Assembly: GCA_024231905.1 (NCBI GenBank)
Contig: JAAEQC010000102.1
Location: 144,033-208,032 of the forward strand
Source of the DNA: a bacterium
GTDB taxonomy: Bacteria > Krumholzibacteriota > Krumholzibacteriia > LZORAL124-64-63
Reading direction: 5' to 3'
Length of the DNA: 64,000 nt
In this document: positions 1 through 8,833 of the stretch, one piece after another
Numbering within the stretch: position 1 is the first letter of the stretch
Layout: every line of letters starts with the position of its first letter
Translations under genes and position numbers: made by a program
The notes under the pieces: generated by a model
The model's input: only the letters and a program-made list of their open reading frames with translations
Databases searched by the model: none
Told to the model about the DNA's origin: nothing

Positions 1-1439
1 ATGCGTGAGGCGATGGCCAGGCCCAGTCCCACGCTGCGTTGCAGACGCCCGGGCTCGCCCTCGACGGGGCGGGCCGTACGGCTCTTGTCCCCGGTGAAGA
101 AGCGCTCGAAGACGTGGGGCAGATCCGCCGCGGGAATGCCGGCGCCCGTGTCGGCCACGTTGAACCTGACCTGCGCGCCGTCGCGCCGGACGGTCACGTG
201 CACGCGCCCGCCGGTCGGTGTGAACTTGATTCCGTTCTCCAACAGGTTCTGGATGACCCGCGAGATCTGCAACGGATCCGCGTGCACGTCCGGCAGGCCC
301 GGTTCCAGATCCAGGTCCACGGCCACGCCCCGGGTCTCGGCCAAGGGCTCGCAGCGCTGCAGCACCGAACCGGTCAGCTCACCGGGCGAGAAGTCCTCGA
401 AGCGGAACGCCGCTTGGCCCGAGTCGATCCGGGACAGGACGAGGGTGTGCTCGACCAGTTCGTTGAGGTGGTCGAGCTTGTTGTTGATGATGTCCAGATA
501 GCGGCGGCGCTCCCCGGCCGACAGTTCCTCCTCCTGCAGGTTCAGGCTCTCCACGTAGCCCCGCACGGCGGTCAGGGGCGTGCGCAGGTCGTGGCTGACG
601 TTGGCCACCAGATCTCGCTGGAACTGCTCCTTGCGCTGGAGTTCCTCTACCATGGTCTCGATGCGGGAGGCCATGGCGTTGATGTCCCGGCCCAGGGCCC
701 CGATCTCGTCCTTGCTGCCGTCAGGCACGCGGCACCGGAGGTCGCCGGCGGTGAAGGCAGCCACGCCCCTGGATAGACGCGAGACCCGGCGGCTGGTCCA
801 GGCCATGATGATGAGCGAGGAGGTGGCGGCGTACACCAGGAGCAGGGCCAGGGCCCCCAGCACCATGGATCGTTCGTCCCGGCTGGCGTCGTCCGGGCGG
901 ATGGTCAGCGGTTCGAAGCTCGCGACCAGGAAGGCCTCGGCCACGGTATCGCCGGCGCTCGTGGTGACGCGGGCCACGTCGAAGATGCGGTTCACGAAGA
1001 GATCGACATTGCGGGGGTCGGGATAGTAGGAAAAGTCCCATACGCCGTCGGACATGTCCGCCAGCAGTTCCGGGTCGACTTCGGGGACGGCGGCGGCCAG
1101 GGAGTCCGGCCGGCAGGAGGCGAAGTAGCGGCCGGTGGCGTCGAAGAGCACGATCTCCGCCTCGAATTCCTCGACCTGGCGGCCGTAGTTGCAGAGGAGG
1201 GAATCGGCGGCATTGCGGTTGGGCCACTCGCCGGCAAGTTCCCCGGCAAGGCTGTCGATCTCAGCTTCCGCCCTCTGCTCGTACCAGTTCCTCTCGGTTT
1301 CGTCGTCGAAGGCTTCCAGCACGGTCTTGCCCATCCAGTACACGTAGGCCCACACGCTCACCGCCAGCAGCAGGATGAACATGACCGTCAAGCGCACATG
1401 GAGCTTGCGGAAGATCCTCGTGATCAGGTTCGCGCCCAC
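1..1439 (-). CDS. Sensor histidine kinase (C-terminus cut by window edge)
   Basis: Membrane sensor kinase, probable partner of the response regulator encoded just upstream on the same strand. The GTG start at 1439 shares one base with the regulator's TAG stop (TAGTG), which points to translational coupling. A first membrane helix follows the start (about residues 18-38, VMFILLLAVSVWAYVYWMG). A periplasmic sensor segment of about 135 residues, a second helix (VLGALALLLVYAATSSLII) and a HAMP linker come next. The H-box NVSHDLRTPL places the phospho-accepting His near residue 283. N-box NLLENGIKFTP, G1 box DTGAGIP, F-box and G2 box GLGLAIASR are all visible; the frame runs off the window just after G2, so only the last few dozen residues are missing. 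The signal sensed cannot be read from sequence. Confidence 0.93.
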   Translation of the reverse strand, partial: MGANLITRIFRKLHVRLTVMFILLLAVSVWAYVYWMGKTVLEAFDDETERNWYEQRAEAEIDSLAGELAGEWPNRNAADSLLCNYGRQVEEFEAEIVLFDATGRYFASCRPDSLAAAVPEVDPELLADMSDGVWDFSYYPDPRNVDLFVNRIFDVARVTTSAGDTVAEAFLVASFEPLTIRPDDASRDERSMVLGALALLLVYAATSSLIIMAWTSRRVSRLSRGVAAFTAGDLRCRVPDGSKDEIGALGRDINAMASRIETMVEELQRKEQFQRDLVANVSHDLRTPLTAVRGYVESLNLQEEELSAGERRRYLDIINNKLDHLNELVEHTLVLSRIDSGQAAFRFEDFSPGELTGSVLQRCEPLAETRGVAVDLDLEPGLPDVHADPLQISRVIQNLLENGIKFTPTGGRVHVTVRRDGAQVRFNVADTGAGIPAADLPHVFERFFTGDKSRTARPVEGEPGRLQRSVGLGLAIASR

Positions 1440-2179
1440 TAGCCGGTTTCCTCGGCAAAATCCTCGGTGAAGCGGTAGCCCACGCCCCATACGGTGAGGA
1501 TGAGCTGGGGCTGGTTGGGGTCGGCCTCGATCTTGTTGCGCAAGCGGTTGATGTGGGAGTTCACCGTGTGTTCGAAGACGTCGGCGTCGCGGTCCCAGAT
1601 GCTGTCCAGGAGCTGGCGGCGGCTGAAGGTGCGTCCGGGTCGGGAGGCCAGGGTGTGGAGCAGGTCGTATTCCTTGACCGTCAGCTGGACGTCCTCGCCG
1701 CGCACGGTCACGCGCCGCTTGCCGTGGTCGAGCACCAGCATGCCCAGATCCAGGATCCGGTCGCCGGCCTCGACCCGGGCGATCTCGGCCGCCCGTTCCA
1801 CCCGCCGCAACAGACTCTTGACCCGGGCGGTGAGTTCACGCACACCGAAGGGCTTGGTCAGGTAGTCGTCGCAGCCCAGCTCCAGGCCCAGCACCTTGTC
1901 GGCCTCCTCAGCACGAGCCGTGAGCATGAGCACGGGGGTACGGGCGTCGTCGGCGCGCAGGGAGCGCAGCACTTCGATGCCCGAGGTCGAGGGCAGCATC
2001 CAGTCCAGGATCACCAGCTGGTAGGAGCCCGACTTGAAGGCCTGCAAGCCGGCCTCGCCGTCGGCGGCGGCCGCCACCTCGAAGCCCTCGGTGCCCAGAT
2101 GCATGGTGAGCAATTCGATGAGTTCGCGGTCGTCTTCTACGATGAGGATGCGCTTGGTGCGGTTCGCGGTGGCCATCAT
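1439..2179 (-). CDS. OmpR/PhoB-family response regulator
   Basis: DNA-binding response regulator of 246 residues and likely target of the overlapping sensor kinase. The receiver domain has the acidic pair in ILIVEDD, the phospho-accepting Asp59 in VILDWMLP, a conserved Thr in MLTARAEE and Lys in LTKPFG. A winged-helix OmpR domain follows (KEYDLLHTL, then the recognition region VFEHTVNSHINRLRNKIE and GVGYRF). The start is the first of two tandem ATG codons, preceded by a purine-rich GAAGG element. The gene is divergent from a NatAB-like ABC exporter, so control of that exporter is possible; this is inferred from layout only. Confidence 0.95.
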   Translation of the reverse strand: MMATANRTKRILIVEDDRELIELLTMHLGTEGFEVAAAADGEAGLQAFKSGSYQLVILDWMLPSTSGIEVLRSLRADDARTPVLMLTARAEEADKVLGLELGCDDYLTKPFGVRELTARVKSLLRRVERAAEIARVEAGDRILDLGMLVLDHGKRRVTVRGEDVQLTVKEYDLLHTLASRPGRTFSRRQLLDSIWDRDADVFEHTVNSHINRLRNKIEADPNQPQLILTVWGVGYRFTEDFAEETG

Positions 2180-2260
2180 GGGCTCGCCCTTCTCTCTGTC
2201 CGGTGCCCGCGATGGCGAGACACCCGATGTTCAATGGGCCAGATCTCTTTGGGACCATGA

Positions 2261-2290
2261 ATTTTAGCAGCCCGCGGGGGTAGGGAGCAA
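2261..2290 (-). promoter_or_regulatory. Candidate promoter of the two-component operon
   Basis: On the minus strand an extended -10 element reads TGCTAAAAT (plus positions 2261-2269), with a weak -35 TTGCTC 18 bases upstream (2285-2290). It lies about 85 bases before the response regulator start, in the divergent gap with the ABC exporter. Confidence 0.45.
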
Positions 2291-2389
2291 GAGGCGCTTG
2301 CCGAATCTCGTTGGCGGTTGCATCAGCGCGGACCGCAGGCGATAATGCCGACCGGCGGGCATCACCCACCAACCTTGCGGGGAGAAACG

Positions 2390-3340
2390 ATGACAACGAA
2401 CCACGCGACGCTGCCGGCGGTGGGGGAGCCTCTGCTCACCCTGCGCGGCGTCAGCAAGGCCTACGGGACGAAACAGGCGGTGGCCGGGGTGGACCTGGCG
2501 ATCCCGCGGGGCAGCATCTACGGTTTCCTCGGTCCCAACGGCGCGGGCAAGACCACGACCATCCGGTCCATCATGAACATCATCCTGCCCGACTCCGGCG
2601 AGATCCTGCTGGCGGGCGAGCCCCTGGGCGCCACGGCCCGCGATCGCATCGGGTACCTACCCGAGGAACGGGGCCTGTACCGCAAGATGAAGTGTGTCGA
2701 GCAGCTGGCCTACCTGGCCGAGCTCAAGGGCGTGCCGCGCCGGGAGGCCATGGAACGGGCCGACGTCTGGCTCGAGCGCCTGGGTCTGACCGAGAACCGC
2801 GACAAGAAGGTCGACACCCTGAGCAAGGGCATGCAGCAGAAGATCCAGTTCGCAGCGACCTTCATTTCCGGGCCCGACCTGGTCATCCTGGACGAGGTCT
2901 TCAGCGGCCTGGATCCCCTGAACATCGAGCTGCTCCGGGAGATGATTCTCGAGGAGAAGGAGAAGGGAACGACGATCCTCTTCTCGACCCACATGCTGGC
3001 CGAGGCGGAGAAGATCTGCGACGCCATCTGCCTCATCGAGGGCGGCGAGGTCATCCTCGACGGGACCCTCCAGCAGGTGCGCGAACGCTTCCCGGTCCAC
3101 ACGGTGCGCGCCGCCTGGCGCGACGAGACCGAACCGCCCACGGACCTGCCGGGGGTGACACGGCGCGAGAAATCCGAGGGCGTGTGGGAGCTCGCCCTGG
3201 CCGAGGGCGTGGTGCCGGACAGCCTGCTGGAGCTCCTGGCGGCCGCCGGCCCGTTGACGCTCTTTTCGGCCAACCGGCCGAGCCTGGGCGAAATCTTCCT
3301 GGCCGCGGTGGCGCGGCATCGCGGGGAGGTGGCGGCATGA
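2390..3340 (+). CDS. ABC transporter ATP-binding protein (NatA/EcsA-like)
   Basis: Cytoplasmic ATPase of an ABC-2 type exporter, 316 residues. Walker A is GPNGAGKTTT (about residues 48-57), the signature is LSKGMQQKIQFA, Walker B is LVILDEVFSGLDP, and the switch His sits in FSTHM. The roughly 80-residue C-terminal extension after the nucleotide-binding domain is typical of NatA/YhaQ-like exporters. The ATG at 2390 follows a GGGGAGAAACG ribosome-binding site; an earlier in-frame ATG at 2318 lacks one. The stop overlaps the permease start as ATGA, so the two subunits are coupled. The substrate is unknown; Na+ export or peptide and antibiotic efflux are family possibilities. Confidence 0.93.
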   Translation: MTTNHATLPAVGEPLLTLRGVSKAYGTKQAVAGVDLAIPRGSIYGFLGPNGAGKTTTIRSIMNIILPDSGEILLAGEPLGATARDRIGYLPEERGLYRKMKCVEQLAYLAELKGVPRREAMERADVWLERLGLTENRDKKVDTLSKGMQQKIQFAATFISGPDLVILDEVFSGLDPLNIELLREMILEEKEKGTTILFSTHMLAEAEKICDAICLIEGGEVILDGTLQQVRERFPVHTVRAAWRDETEPPTDLPGVTRREKSEGVWELALAEGVVPDSLLELLAAAGPLTLFSANRPSLGEIFLAAVARHRGEVAA

Positions 3341-4593
3341 GGAAGGTGCTGACCGTCATCCGCAAGGAGTACCTGGAGCGCGTTCGCTCCAAGAGCTTCG
3401 TCATCGGCACGCTGCTCGGTCCGGTGCTCATGTCCATGTTCATCCTCGTGCCGGTGCTGGTGGCCGACAAGGGCGGCGACGAACATCGCACCGTGGGTAT
3501 AATCGACCTCTCGGGCGAGGTCCTGGAATCCCTGTCCTTCGTTCTGGCGGACCAGGGTCGCGGCAACGTGGAACTGGAGCCGCTGGACTGCGGCGCCCGG
3601 GATCGTGACGCCTGCGTGGAGGAGCTCCGGGGACAGATCCTCGACGGGACCGTCCACAGCGGCGTGGTCCTGGGGGAGAACTTCTACGACGAGCCGCGAG
3701 CCACTTTCTACAACCAGTCCGTGAGCTCTCTCGTGCTGCGGGAGGACGTACTCGAACCGGCCCTGAACCGGGTCCTGCGCGAGGCGCGATTCGCCCGGGT
3801 GGACGTGCCCGAGTCCGTCTACACCTACCTCTCGGGCCGCGCCTACTGGGATTCCCGCTCGGTCACGGCCGAGGGTGGGGAACAGGTGCAGAACGAGGCC
3901 GGGAGCTTCGTGGTGGCCGTGTCGCTCATCATGATCATCTACATGATGGTCATCATGTACGGCAGCCACACCCTGACCGCGGTCATCGAGGAGAAGAGCA
4001 GCCGCATGGCCGAGGTCATGCTGGCCAGCGTCTCGCCGGGCCACCTCATGCTGGGCAAGGTGCTGGGCATCGGGCTCTCGGGCCTGACCCAGTTCGGCAT
4101 CTGGGCCCTGGCCTTCTTCGTGGTGTCCCAGCGCGGGGTGACCATCGGAGATTTCAGCCTGGATGCGGCCATGCTCACGCCGACCATCCTGGTCTCCTTC
4201 GTGGTTTTCTTCCTGCTGGGTTTCTTCCTCTACGCCACCCTCTACGCCGGTGTGGGGGCCCTGTGCAACAGCATCCAGGACAGCCAGCAGTTCAACACGC
4301 CGCTGGTCATGGGCCTGGTGATCCCCATGATGCTGCTCTCGCTCGTCCTGAGGTCGCCGGACTCGACCCTGGCGGTGGTGCTCAGCCTGGTCCCGCTCTT
4401 CGCGCCGGTGCTCATGTTCATGCGCGTGTGCGTGGAGACGCCGCCCATGTGGCAGATCGGACTCTCCTGGGCACTCATGATTGTGTCCATCTGGCTGGCG
4501 GCCCGGGGGGCGGGCAAGCTCTTCCGCCTGGGCATCCTCATGCACGGGGCGGCGCCCACCTGGGCCTCGCTGGTTCGCATGCTCAGGAGCTGA
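3337..4593 (+). CDS. ABC-2 family permease (NatB/YhaP-like)
   Basis: Membrane subunit of the exporter, 418 residues. One helix lies near residues 20-42 (SFVIGTLLGPVLMSMFILVP), followed by an extracytoplasmic domain of about 150 residues, then five or six clustered helices starting at VVAVSLIMIIYMMVIMYG. This layout fits the ABC2_membrane_3/NatB family. The region before helix two carries EEKSSRMAEVMLASVSP, the coupling motif typical of these permeases. The start overlaps the ATPase stop as ATGA. A strong hairpin follows 21 bases after the stop. Confidence 0.92.
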   Translation: MRKVLTVIRKEYLERVRSKSFVIGTLLGPVLMSMFILVPVLVADKGGDEHRTVGIIDLSGEVLESLSFVLADQGRGNVELEPLDCGARDRDACVEELRGQILDGTVHSGVVLGENFYDEPRATFYNQSVSSLVLREDVLEPALNRVLREARFARVDVPESVYTYLSGRAYWDSRSVTAEGGEQVQNEAGSFVVAVSLIMIIYMMVIMYGSHTLTAVIEEKSSRMAEVMLASVSPGHLMLGKVLGIGLSGLTQFGIWALAFFVVSQRGVTIGDFSLDAAMLTPTILVSFVVFFLLGFFLYATLYAGVGALCNSIQDSQQFNTPLVMGLVIPMMLLSLVLRSPDSTLAVVLSLVPLFAPVLMFMRVCVETPPMWQIGLSWALMIVSIWLAARGAGKLFRLGILMHGAAPTWASLVRMLRS

Positions 4594-4614
4594 CCAACAG
4601 ACGGACAAGAGAAC

Positions 4615-4643
4615 GGCCCCGGTTCCCTGGAGGAGCCGGGGCC
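4615..4643. terminator. Hairpin terminator between convergent genes
   Basis: Perfect 8-bp inverted repeat (GGCCCCGG at 4615-4622, CCGGGGCC at 4636-4643) with a 13-base loop, between the converging ABC permease and cyclophilin genes. T-tracts are short on both sides (TT after the stem on plus), so it may act weakly in both directions. Confidence 0.55.
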
Positions 4644-4679
4644 TTCATCTGCCGGGGCTGTCGTCTGCCGGGTCCGGGG

Positions 4680-6890
4680 TCAGGGCTCGAGGGCCAGGCG
4701 GAAAGCGTCGCCCGGCTGCATGTGGTCCAGGATCTCCAGGCCGTCGGTGACTTCGCCGAAGATAGTGTAGCGGCCCGCCAGGTGGGGCTGTTCGCTGAGG
4801 GTGACGAAGAACTGGCAACCGCCCGTGTCCTTGCCGCTGTGGGCAATACCCACCATGCCGCGCCGGTAGGGCAATCCGCTCCACTCGCTGCGGATGGTAT
4901 AGCCGGGACCGCCCCAGCCGGTGCCCGTGGGGTCGCCGCCCTGGACCACGAAGTCCGGGACCACGCGGTGGAAGACCAGGTCGTCGTAGAATCCCTTCTT
5001 CACCAGATCCACGAACATGGCGCAGGTGTTCGGGGCGGCCTTGCCGTCCAGGGTCAGGACGAATTCGCCCCGCGCAGTGGTGCAGCGCACGCGCGGCGCG
5101 ACGAAGGGCAGGGCCACTGGAGGTTGTTGCGACGATCGGGCCACCGCGGGCAGGGTCGCCTCCAGGGAAGCGGCGGTGGGGATGAGCCGTGCCGGAACCA
5201 CACCCGTGGCCTCGGCGCACTCCCGGGCGGCCAGGCGGATGCGGACGTCCGGGTCGTCGAACGCCGTCGTGAGATGGTCCTGGATGCGTTGCCGGACGTC
5301 CGCCGCGGGCGCCCAGACCGAATCCGGAGCGGCGCATATTTCCTGCAGGCAGGACAGGGCACCCAGGGCCAGGTCGCTGCGCCAGGCGGGCCGGGAGCGC
5401 TTCGCCGCGTCCATGGCCAGCAGGGCCGTGGCGTCGTCCGCGTGTTCGCCCAGGTGATCCAGGGCCATGGCGGCCAGCATGTGGTCCTGGTCCGAAGCGC
5501 CGGGCATGCGCATGCGGGTCACGTTCTCGTGCAGGATCATCCACAGGACGTGGCCGTCGGTGGCCGGGTTGGTGACGACGCCCTCCAGGGCGGCCGCCGC
5601 CACCAGGCCGTGGCGGAACCAGGGGTCGACGGTGCCGGCCGTATCTGCGGGTGCGGATCCGAAGAGGGAACCGCCGAGGAATCGTTCGGCGACGGCGTGA
5701 GGATCGTCCGTGCGGGTGGCCAGTTCACGGACCAGCGCCGCGGCCACGGGAGCGGAGGTCTCGGCGGCCAGACGTGGCTCCAGGTCGTCCAGGGCGCCGT
5801 CGCCCCGGAGGGCGGCGTAGGCGCCGGTGGCGGCGGCGCGCACCCCCGCCTCGTCGTGGGCCAGGTGGTCGCGGGCACTGCGGGCCAGACGGATGCGCCA
5901 TACGGGTAGGAGGCTCTCCCGGACGGCGGCTTCCGGGGGCAGGGGACGGTCCGCCACCAGGGCGGCCATGGCGTCCAGGGCGGTCGTGGCCACGTGGGGC
6001 GCTGCGGAACCGGCGAGGGCGATGAGACGGGCGGCCAGGGCCGGCAGCTGCTCTTCGGGGGCGTCCCCGCCCAGGGTGCCCAGGGCTCGGCAGGCGGCTA
6101 TTTCCACCCGCACGCCCCCGCGGCCGCGGAAGCCGTGGTCCTCGACGGTGCCGAGTACGGCGGCCCGGGCCGCGCCGCCGCCCAGGCGCGCCAGGGCCCG
6201 GTAGGCGTGGACCCGCACCTGGTCGTCTTTCGCACGGGCGAAGGGCACGGTCATGGCCGTGAGGGTCGAGTCGGGAACCCGCTCCAGGCACCGTAGCACC
6301 CGCCACTGGACGTCAGGCGTGCCGTGGGTCAGGCCCGCCCGGACGGCGTCCAGGAGTTCGGGTCGGGGCACCCGGTCGGTCTGGTTGCGCAGGCTGTTCC
6401 AGGCTGCCGCTGCTTCGTCCGGGTCCTGGCCCGTGGCGGCCACCAGCAGGGCCTCGCCCCGGTTGGGCACGTGGGCCAGGGCGCGCAGGGCGGCCAGGCG
6501 CAGGCCCGGGCGCGGATCGACAGCCACGGCGGACAGGGCCGGCACGGCCAGGGTGTCGGCCAGCAGACCAAGGGCGAGGCAGGCCTGGCGCCGAACCGTG
6601 GGGCTGGAATCCTCCAGCAGGTCCAGCATGGACGGCAGTGCGTCGTTGCGGCCGATGAGGCCCGCCGCTCGCACAGCCGCCAGGCGCACATGGGCGTCCG
6701 GGTCAGCGAGCATGGACGCCAGGGAGTCGTGGGGGGCCAGGCGCCTGTCCTCCCAGCGGGCGATGGCGGCGAGGTTGCCCTGGCGCGCCTGGGGATCGGC
6801 GCAGGCGGCCAATTGCAGGGCCAGGCCGGCCAGGAGGAGACTCGTCAGAAGGGCAGCGCCCAAGGGGCGGCACGGCTGGTGGTGGGCCAT
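4680..6890 (-). CDS. Lipoprotein with HEAT repeats and cyclophilin-type peptidyl-prolyl isomerase domain
   Basis: Predicted envelope lipoprotein of 736 residues. A signal peptide ends in the lipobox LAAC with Cys30. Residues of about 50-560 are helical HEAT-like repeats (for example DPDAHVRLAAVRAAGLIG and PTVRRQACLALGLLA). The last 140 residues form a cyclophilin domain with the catalytic stretch FHRVVPDFVVQGGDP, then CQFFVTL and YTIFGEV. The known family reaction is cis-trans isomerisation of Xaa-Pro bonds, here probably on proteins crossing the periplasm, while the HEAT solenoid could hold a client or partner. The ATG at 6890 is chosen because it begins the signal peptide directly; the frame is open 25 codons further up. 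The gene is monocistronic, between a terminator hairpin and the divergent asd promoter. Confidence 0.9.
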   Translation of the reverse strand: MAHHQPCRPLGAALLTSLLLAGLALQLAACADPQARQGNLAAIARWEDRRLAPHDSLASMLADPDAHVRLAAVRAAGLIGRNDALPSMLDLLEDSSPTVRRQACLALGLLADTLAVPALSAVAVDPRPGLRLAALRALAHVPNRGEALLVAATGQDPDEAAAAWNSLRNQTDRVPRPELLDAVRAGLTHGTPDVQWRVLRCLERVPDSTLTAMTVPFARAKDDQVRVHAYRALARLGGGAARAAVLGTVEDHGFRGRGGVRVEIAACRALGTLGGDAPEEQLPALAARLIALAGSAAPHVATTALDAMAALVADRPLPPEAAVRESLLPVWRIRLARSARDHLAHDEAGVRAAATGAYAALRGDGALDDLEPRLAAETSAPVAAALVRELATRTDDPHAVAERFLGGSLFGSAPADTAGTVDPWFRHGLVAAAALEGVVTNPATDGHVLWMILHENVTRMRMPGASDQDHMLAAMALDHLGEHADDATALLAMDAAKRSRPAWRSDLALGALSCLQEICAAPDSVWAPAADVRQRIQDHLTTAFDDPDVRIRLAARECAEATGVVPARLIPTAASLEATLPAVARSSQQPPVALPFVAPRVRCTTARGEFVLTLDGKAAPNTCAMFVDLVKKGFYDDLVFHRVVPDFVVQGGDPTGTGWGGPGYTIRSEWSGLPYRRGMVGIAHSGKDTGGCQFFVTLSEQPHLAGRYTIFGEVTDGLEILDHMQPGDAFRLALEP

Positions 6891-6994
6891 GGCTCGGAAC
6901 TCCCGGTCTGCGGTTCGGGTAATGGGGCTCGCCGTCAGCGTACCATTCCCGGTCCGTGGGGCCAACGTCCGGATCGGTTCCGTCGCCGGGTGTT

Positions 6995-7023
6995 TTGACC
7001 CGCGCCCGAGCCGGTGCTACCAT
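6995..7023 (+). promoter_or_regulatory. Candidate sigma-70 promoter of the asd operon
   Basis: TTGACC (-35, 6995-7000), an exact 17-base spacer and TACCAT (-10, 7018-7023). It lies 44 bases before the asd start, at the head of a long run of overlapping genes. Confidence 0.6.
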
Positions 7024-7067
7024 CGTCGCCGTATCGGCCGACCGGCCGAAGAAAGGAACCACGATCC

Positions 7068-8054
7068 ATGCGAACGGCCATTCTGGGCGCCACGGGACTG
7101 GTGGGGCGCGCCATGCTCGACCTTCTCGCCGCCGAGTCCTGGGCGGAGGCGCCGCCCGCCCTGCTGGTTTCCGCGCGTTCGGCGGGGACGAAGCTAGCCT
7201 TCCGAGGCGCCGAACTCACTTGCCGGGAGGTGGGCGACGGAGCCTTCGACGGGGTGGACATAGCGCTCTTCAGCGCCGGCGGCGGCCCGAGCCGGGATTG
7301 GGCCCCCGCGGCCACGTCCGCCGGTACCCACGTGGTGGACAACTCTTCGGCCTTCCGCATGGAACCGGGCGTACCTCTGGTCGTGCCCGAGATCAACGGC
7401 GCCCTGGTGAACGCGCCCGACGGCGCCCTGCTGGTGGCCAATCCCAACTGTTCGACCATCCAGGTGGCCATGGCAGTGGCGCCCCTGGCCGCCTGGGGCC
7501 TGCGTAGGGTGGACGTGACCACCTTCCAGGCCGTGTCCGGCGCCGGCCGCCGGGCCCTGGCCGAGTTGCAGAAGCAGGAACAGGGCGAGGAGCCCGAGCC
7601 CGGCGTCTTCCCGCGCACCATGGCCGCCAACGTTGTCCCGGCCATCGGTCCTGCCACCGCGGGGGGGGCCTACGAGGAGGAGGACAAGGTCGTCCGGGAG
7701 TTGCGCAAGATCCTGGACCGCAGCCAGGACCTGCAGGTCAGCTGCACCGCCGTCCGGGTGCCCGTGCACACGGGCCACGCCGCTGCCGTACGGGTCGTTT
7801 GCGAGCGGACTCCGGACCCGGCCGCGGCGGCAAGGGCGTTGGCGGACTTCCCCGGAGTTGCCGTGGCCGACCGGGGGCACGACTTCGCCACTCCCCGGGA
7901 GATCGCCGGGGACACCCGGGTCCACGTGGGGCGGCTGCGGCCCGACGGTGCCGGCGGCCTGCTCATGTGGGTCGTGGCGGACAACCTGCTCAAGGGAGCG
8001 GCCTGGAACGCGGTGCAGATCGCCCGGCGTCTGGCGGGAGCTGCGGCCCCGTGA
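7068..8054 (+). CDS. asd: Aspartate-semialdehyde dehydrogenase
   Basis: NADPH-dependent conversion of L-aspartyl-4-phosphate to aspartate semialdehyde, the branch point to lysine/diaminopimelate, threonine and methionine. The protein has 328 residues. The Rossmann motif AILGATGLVGRAM is at the N-terminus, Cys128 in NPNCSTIQ is the active-site thiol, and the substrate-binding segment VPVHTGHA follows later. The ATG at 7068 follows GAAAGGAAC. The stop TGA overlaps the next ATG by one base (GTGATG). It is the first gene of a compact run reaching at least to the aldolase gene. Confidence 0.95.
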   Translation: MRTAILGATGLVGRAMLDLLAAESWAEAPPALLVSARSAGTKLAFRGAELTCREVGDGAFDGVDIALFSAGGGPSRDWAPAATSAGTHVVDNSSAFRMEPGVPLVVPEINGALVNAPDGALLVANPNCSTIQVAMAVAPLAAWGLRRVDVTTFQAVSGAGRRALAELQKQEQGEEPEPGVFPRTMAANVVPAIGPATAGGAYEEEDKVVRELRKILDRSQDLQVSCTAVRVPVHTGHAAAVRVVCERTPDPAAAARALADFPGVAVADRGHDFATPREIAGDTRVHVGRLRPDGAGGLLMWVVADNLLKGAAWNAVQIARRLAGAAAP

Positions 8055-8833
8055 TGCCCCGGGTCGGACCCGCCCGGTGCGCACCCCGCACCACGCCCCT
8101 GGCCCGGTTGCACCCGGCGGTGCGGCTGGGCGCGATCCTGCTGGCGGTTGTGACGGTCTTCCTGCTGCCGCCCGCGGCAGCGGCGGCGGCGGGCCTGCTG
8201 GCCATGGCCCTGCTGGCCACGGGTGGGCTGGCCTGGTCGCGCCAGCTGGCGGGGCTGAGGTCCTGGTGGCCGCTGGCGGTCCTGGTCCTGCTGATCCACA
8301 CGCTGACCACCACCGAGGCTGCGCCCCTGGGCCACCCCTCCTGGACGGGTCTCGCCGCAGGCGCGGCAGCCCTGGTCCGGGTGGGCGCGGCCATGGCCTT
8401 CCTGGCCCTGCTGGTTCGCACCACCGATCTGAACGGGACTGCCGCCGCCCTGGGCTGGTGGCTGGCGCCCCTGCGCCGTCTGGGGATTCGGGACGACGAC
8501 CTGCCGGTTATGCTGACCGTGGCCGTGGGCACCACGCCGGCGGTCCTCGGCGAGGCGCGGCGCATCGAGGCGGCCGTAGCCCTGCGCCGCCATGCTCCGG
8601 CAAGCAGCCGTCCGCACTGGTGGCGGCGGCAGGCCGACCGGGCGCGCCTGGTGGTCCCCCTCTGCGAGAGCCTGGTCCGCCGGGCCGACGCCTTGAGTCT
8701 CGCCCTGCGCCGCCGTCGGCCGGTGGCTCCGGAACTGGGCCGGCCCGCCGGTTGGCACCTGGTGGCGCTGGCCGTCTGGGCGGCCGGCCTGGTGGGCGCG
8801 GCGTTGGCGCGGAGGGGAGGAACGTCGTGGTGA
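8054..8833 (+). CDS. EcfT/CbiQ-like transmembrane protein, no ATPase nearby
   Basis: Membrane protein of 259 residues that looks like the transmembrane T-component of energy-coupling-factor vitamin or metal importers. Hydrophobic segments fall near residues 20-60, 70-90, 105-130 and 235-255, and the long cytoplasmic helix region around residue 180 carries arginine-rich ALRRHAPA and ALRRRRP, in the place of the family's Ala-Arg-Gly coupling motifs but degenerate. No EcfA ATPase or S-component lies beside it, so it must borrow ATPases encoded elsewhere or do something else. The start overlaps the asd stop by one base, and its own end overlaps truA by seven bases. Confidence 0.7.
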   Translation: MPRVGPARCAPRTTPLARLHPAVRLGAILLAVVTVFLLPPAAAAAAGLLAMALLATGGLAWSRQLAGLRSWWPLAVLVLLIHTLTTTEAAPLGHPSWTGLAAGAAALVRVGAAMAFLALLVRTTDLNGTAAALGWWLAPLRRLGIRDDDLPVMLTVAVGTTPAVLGEARRIEAAVALRRHAPASSRPHWWRRQADRARLVVPLCESLVRRADALSLALRRRRPVAPELGRPAGWHLVALAVWAAGLVGAALARRGGTSW

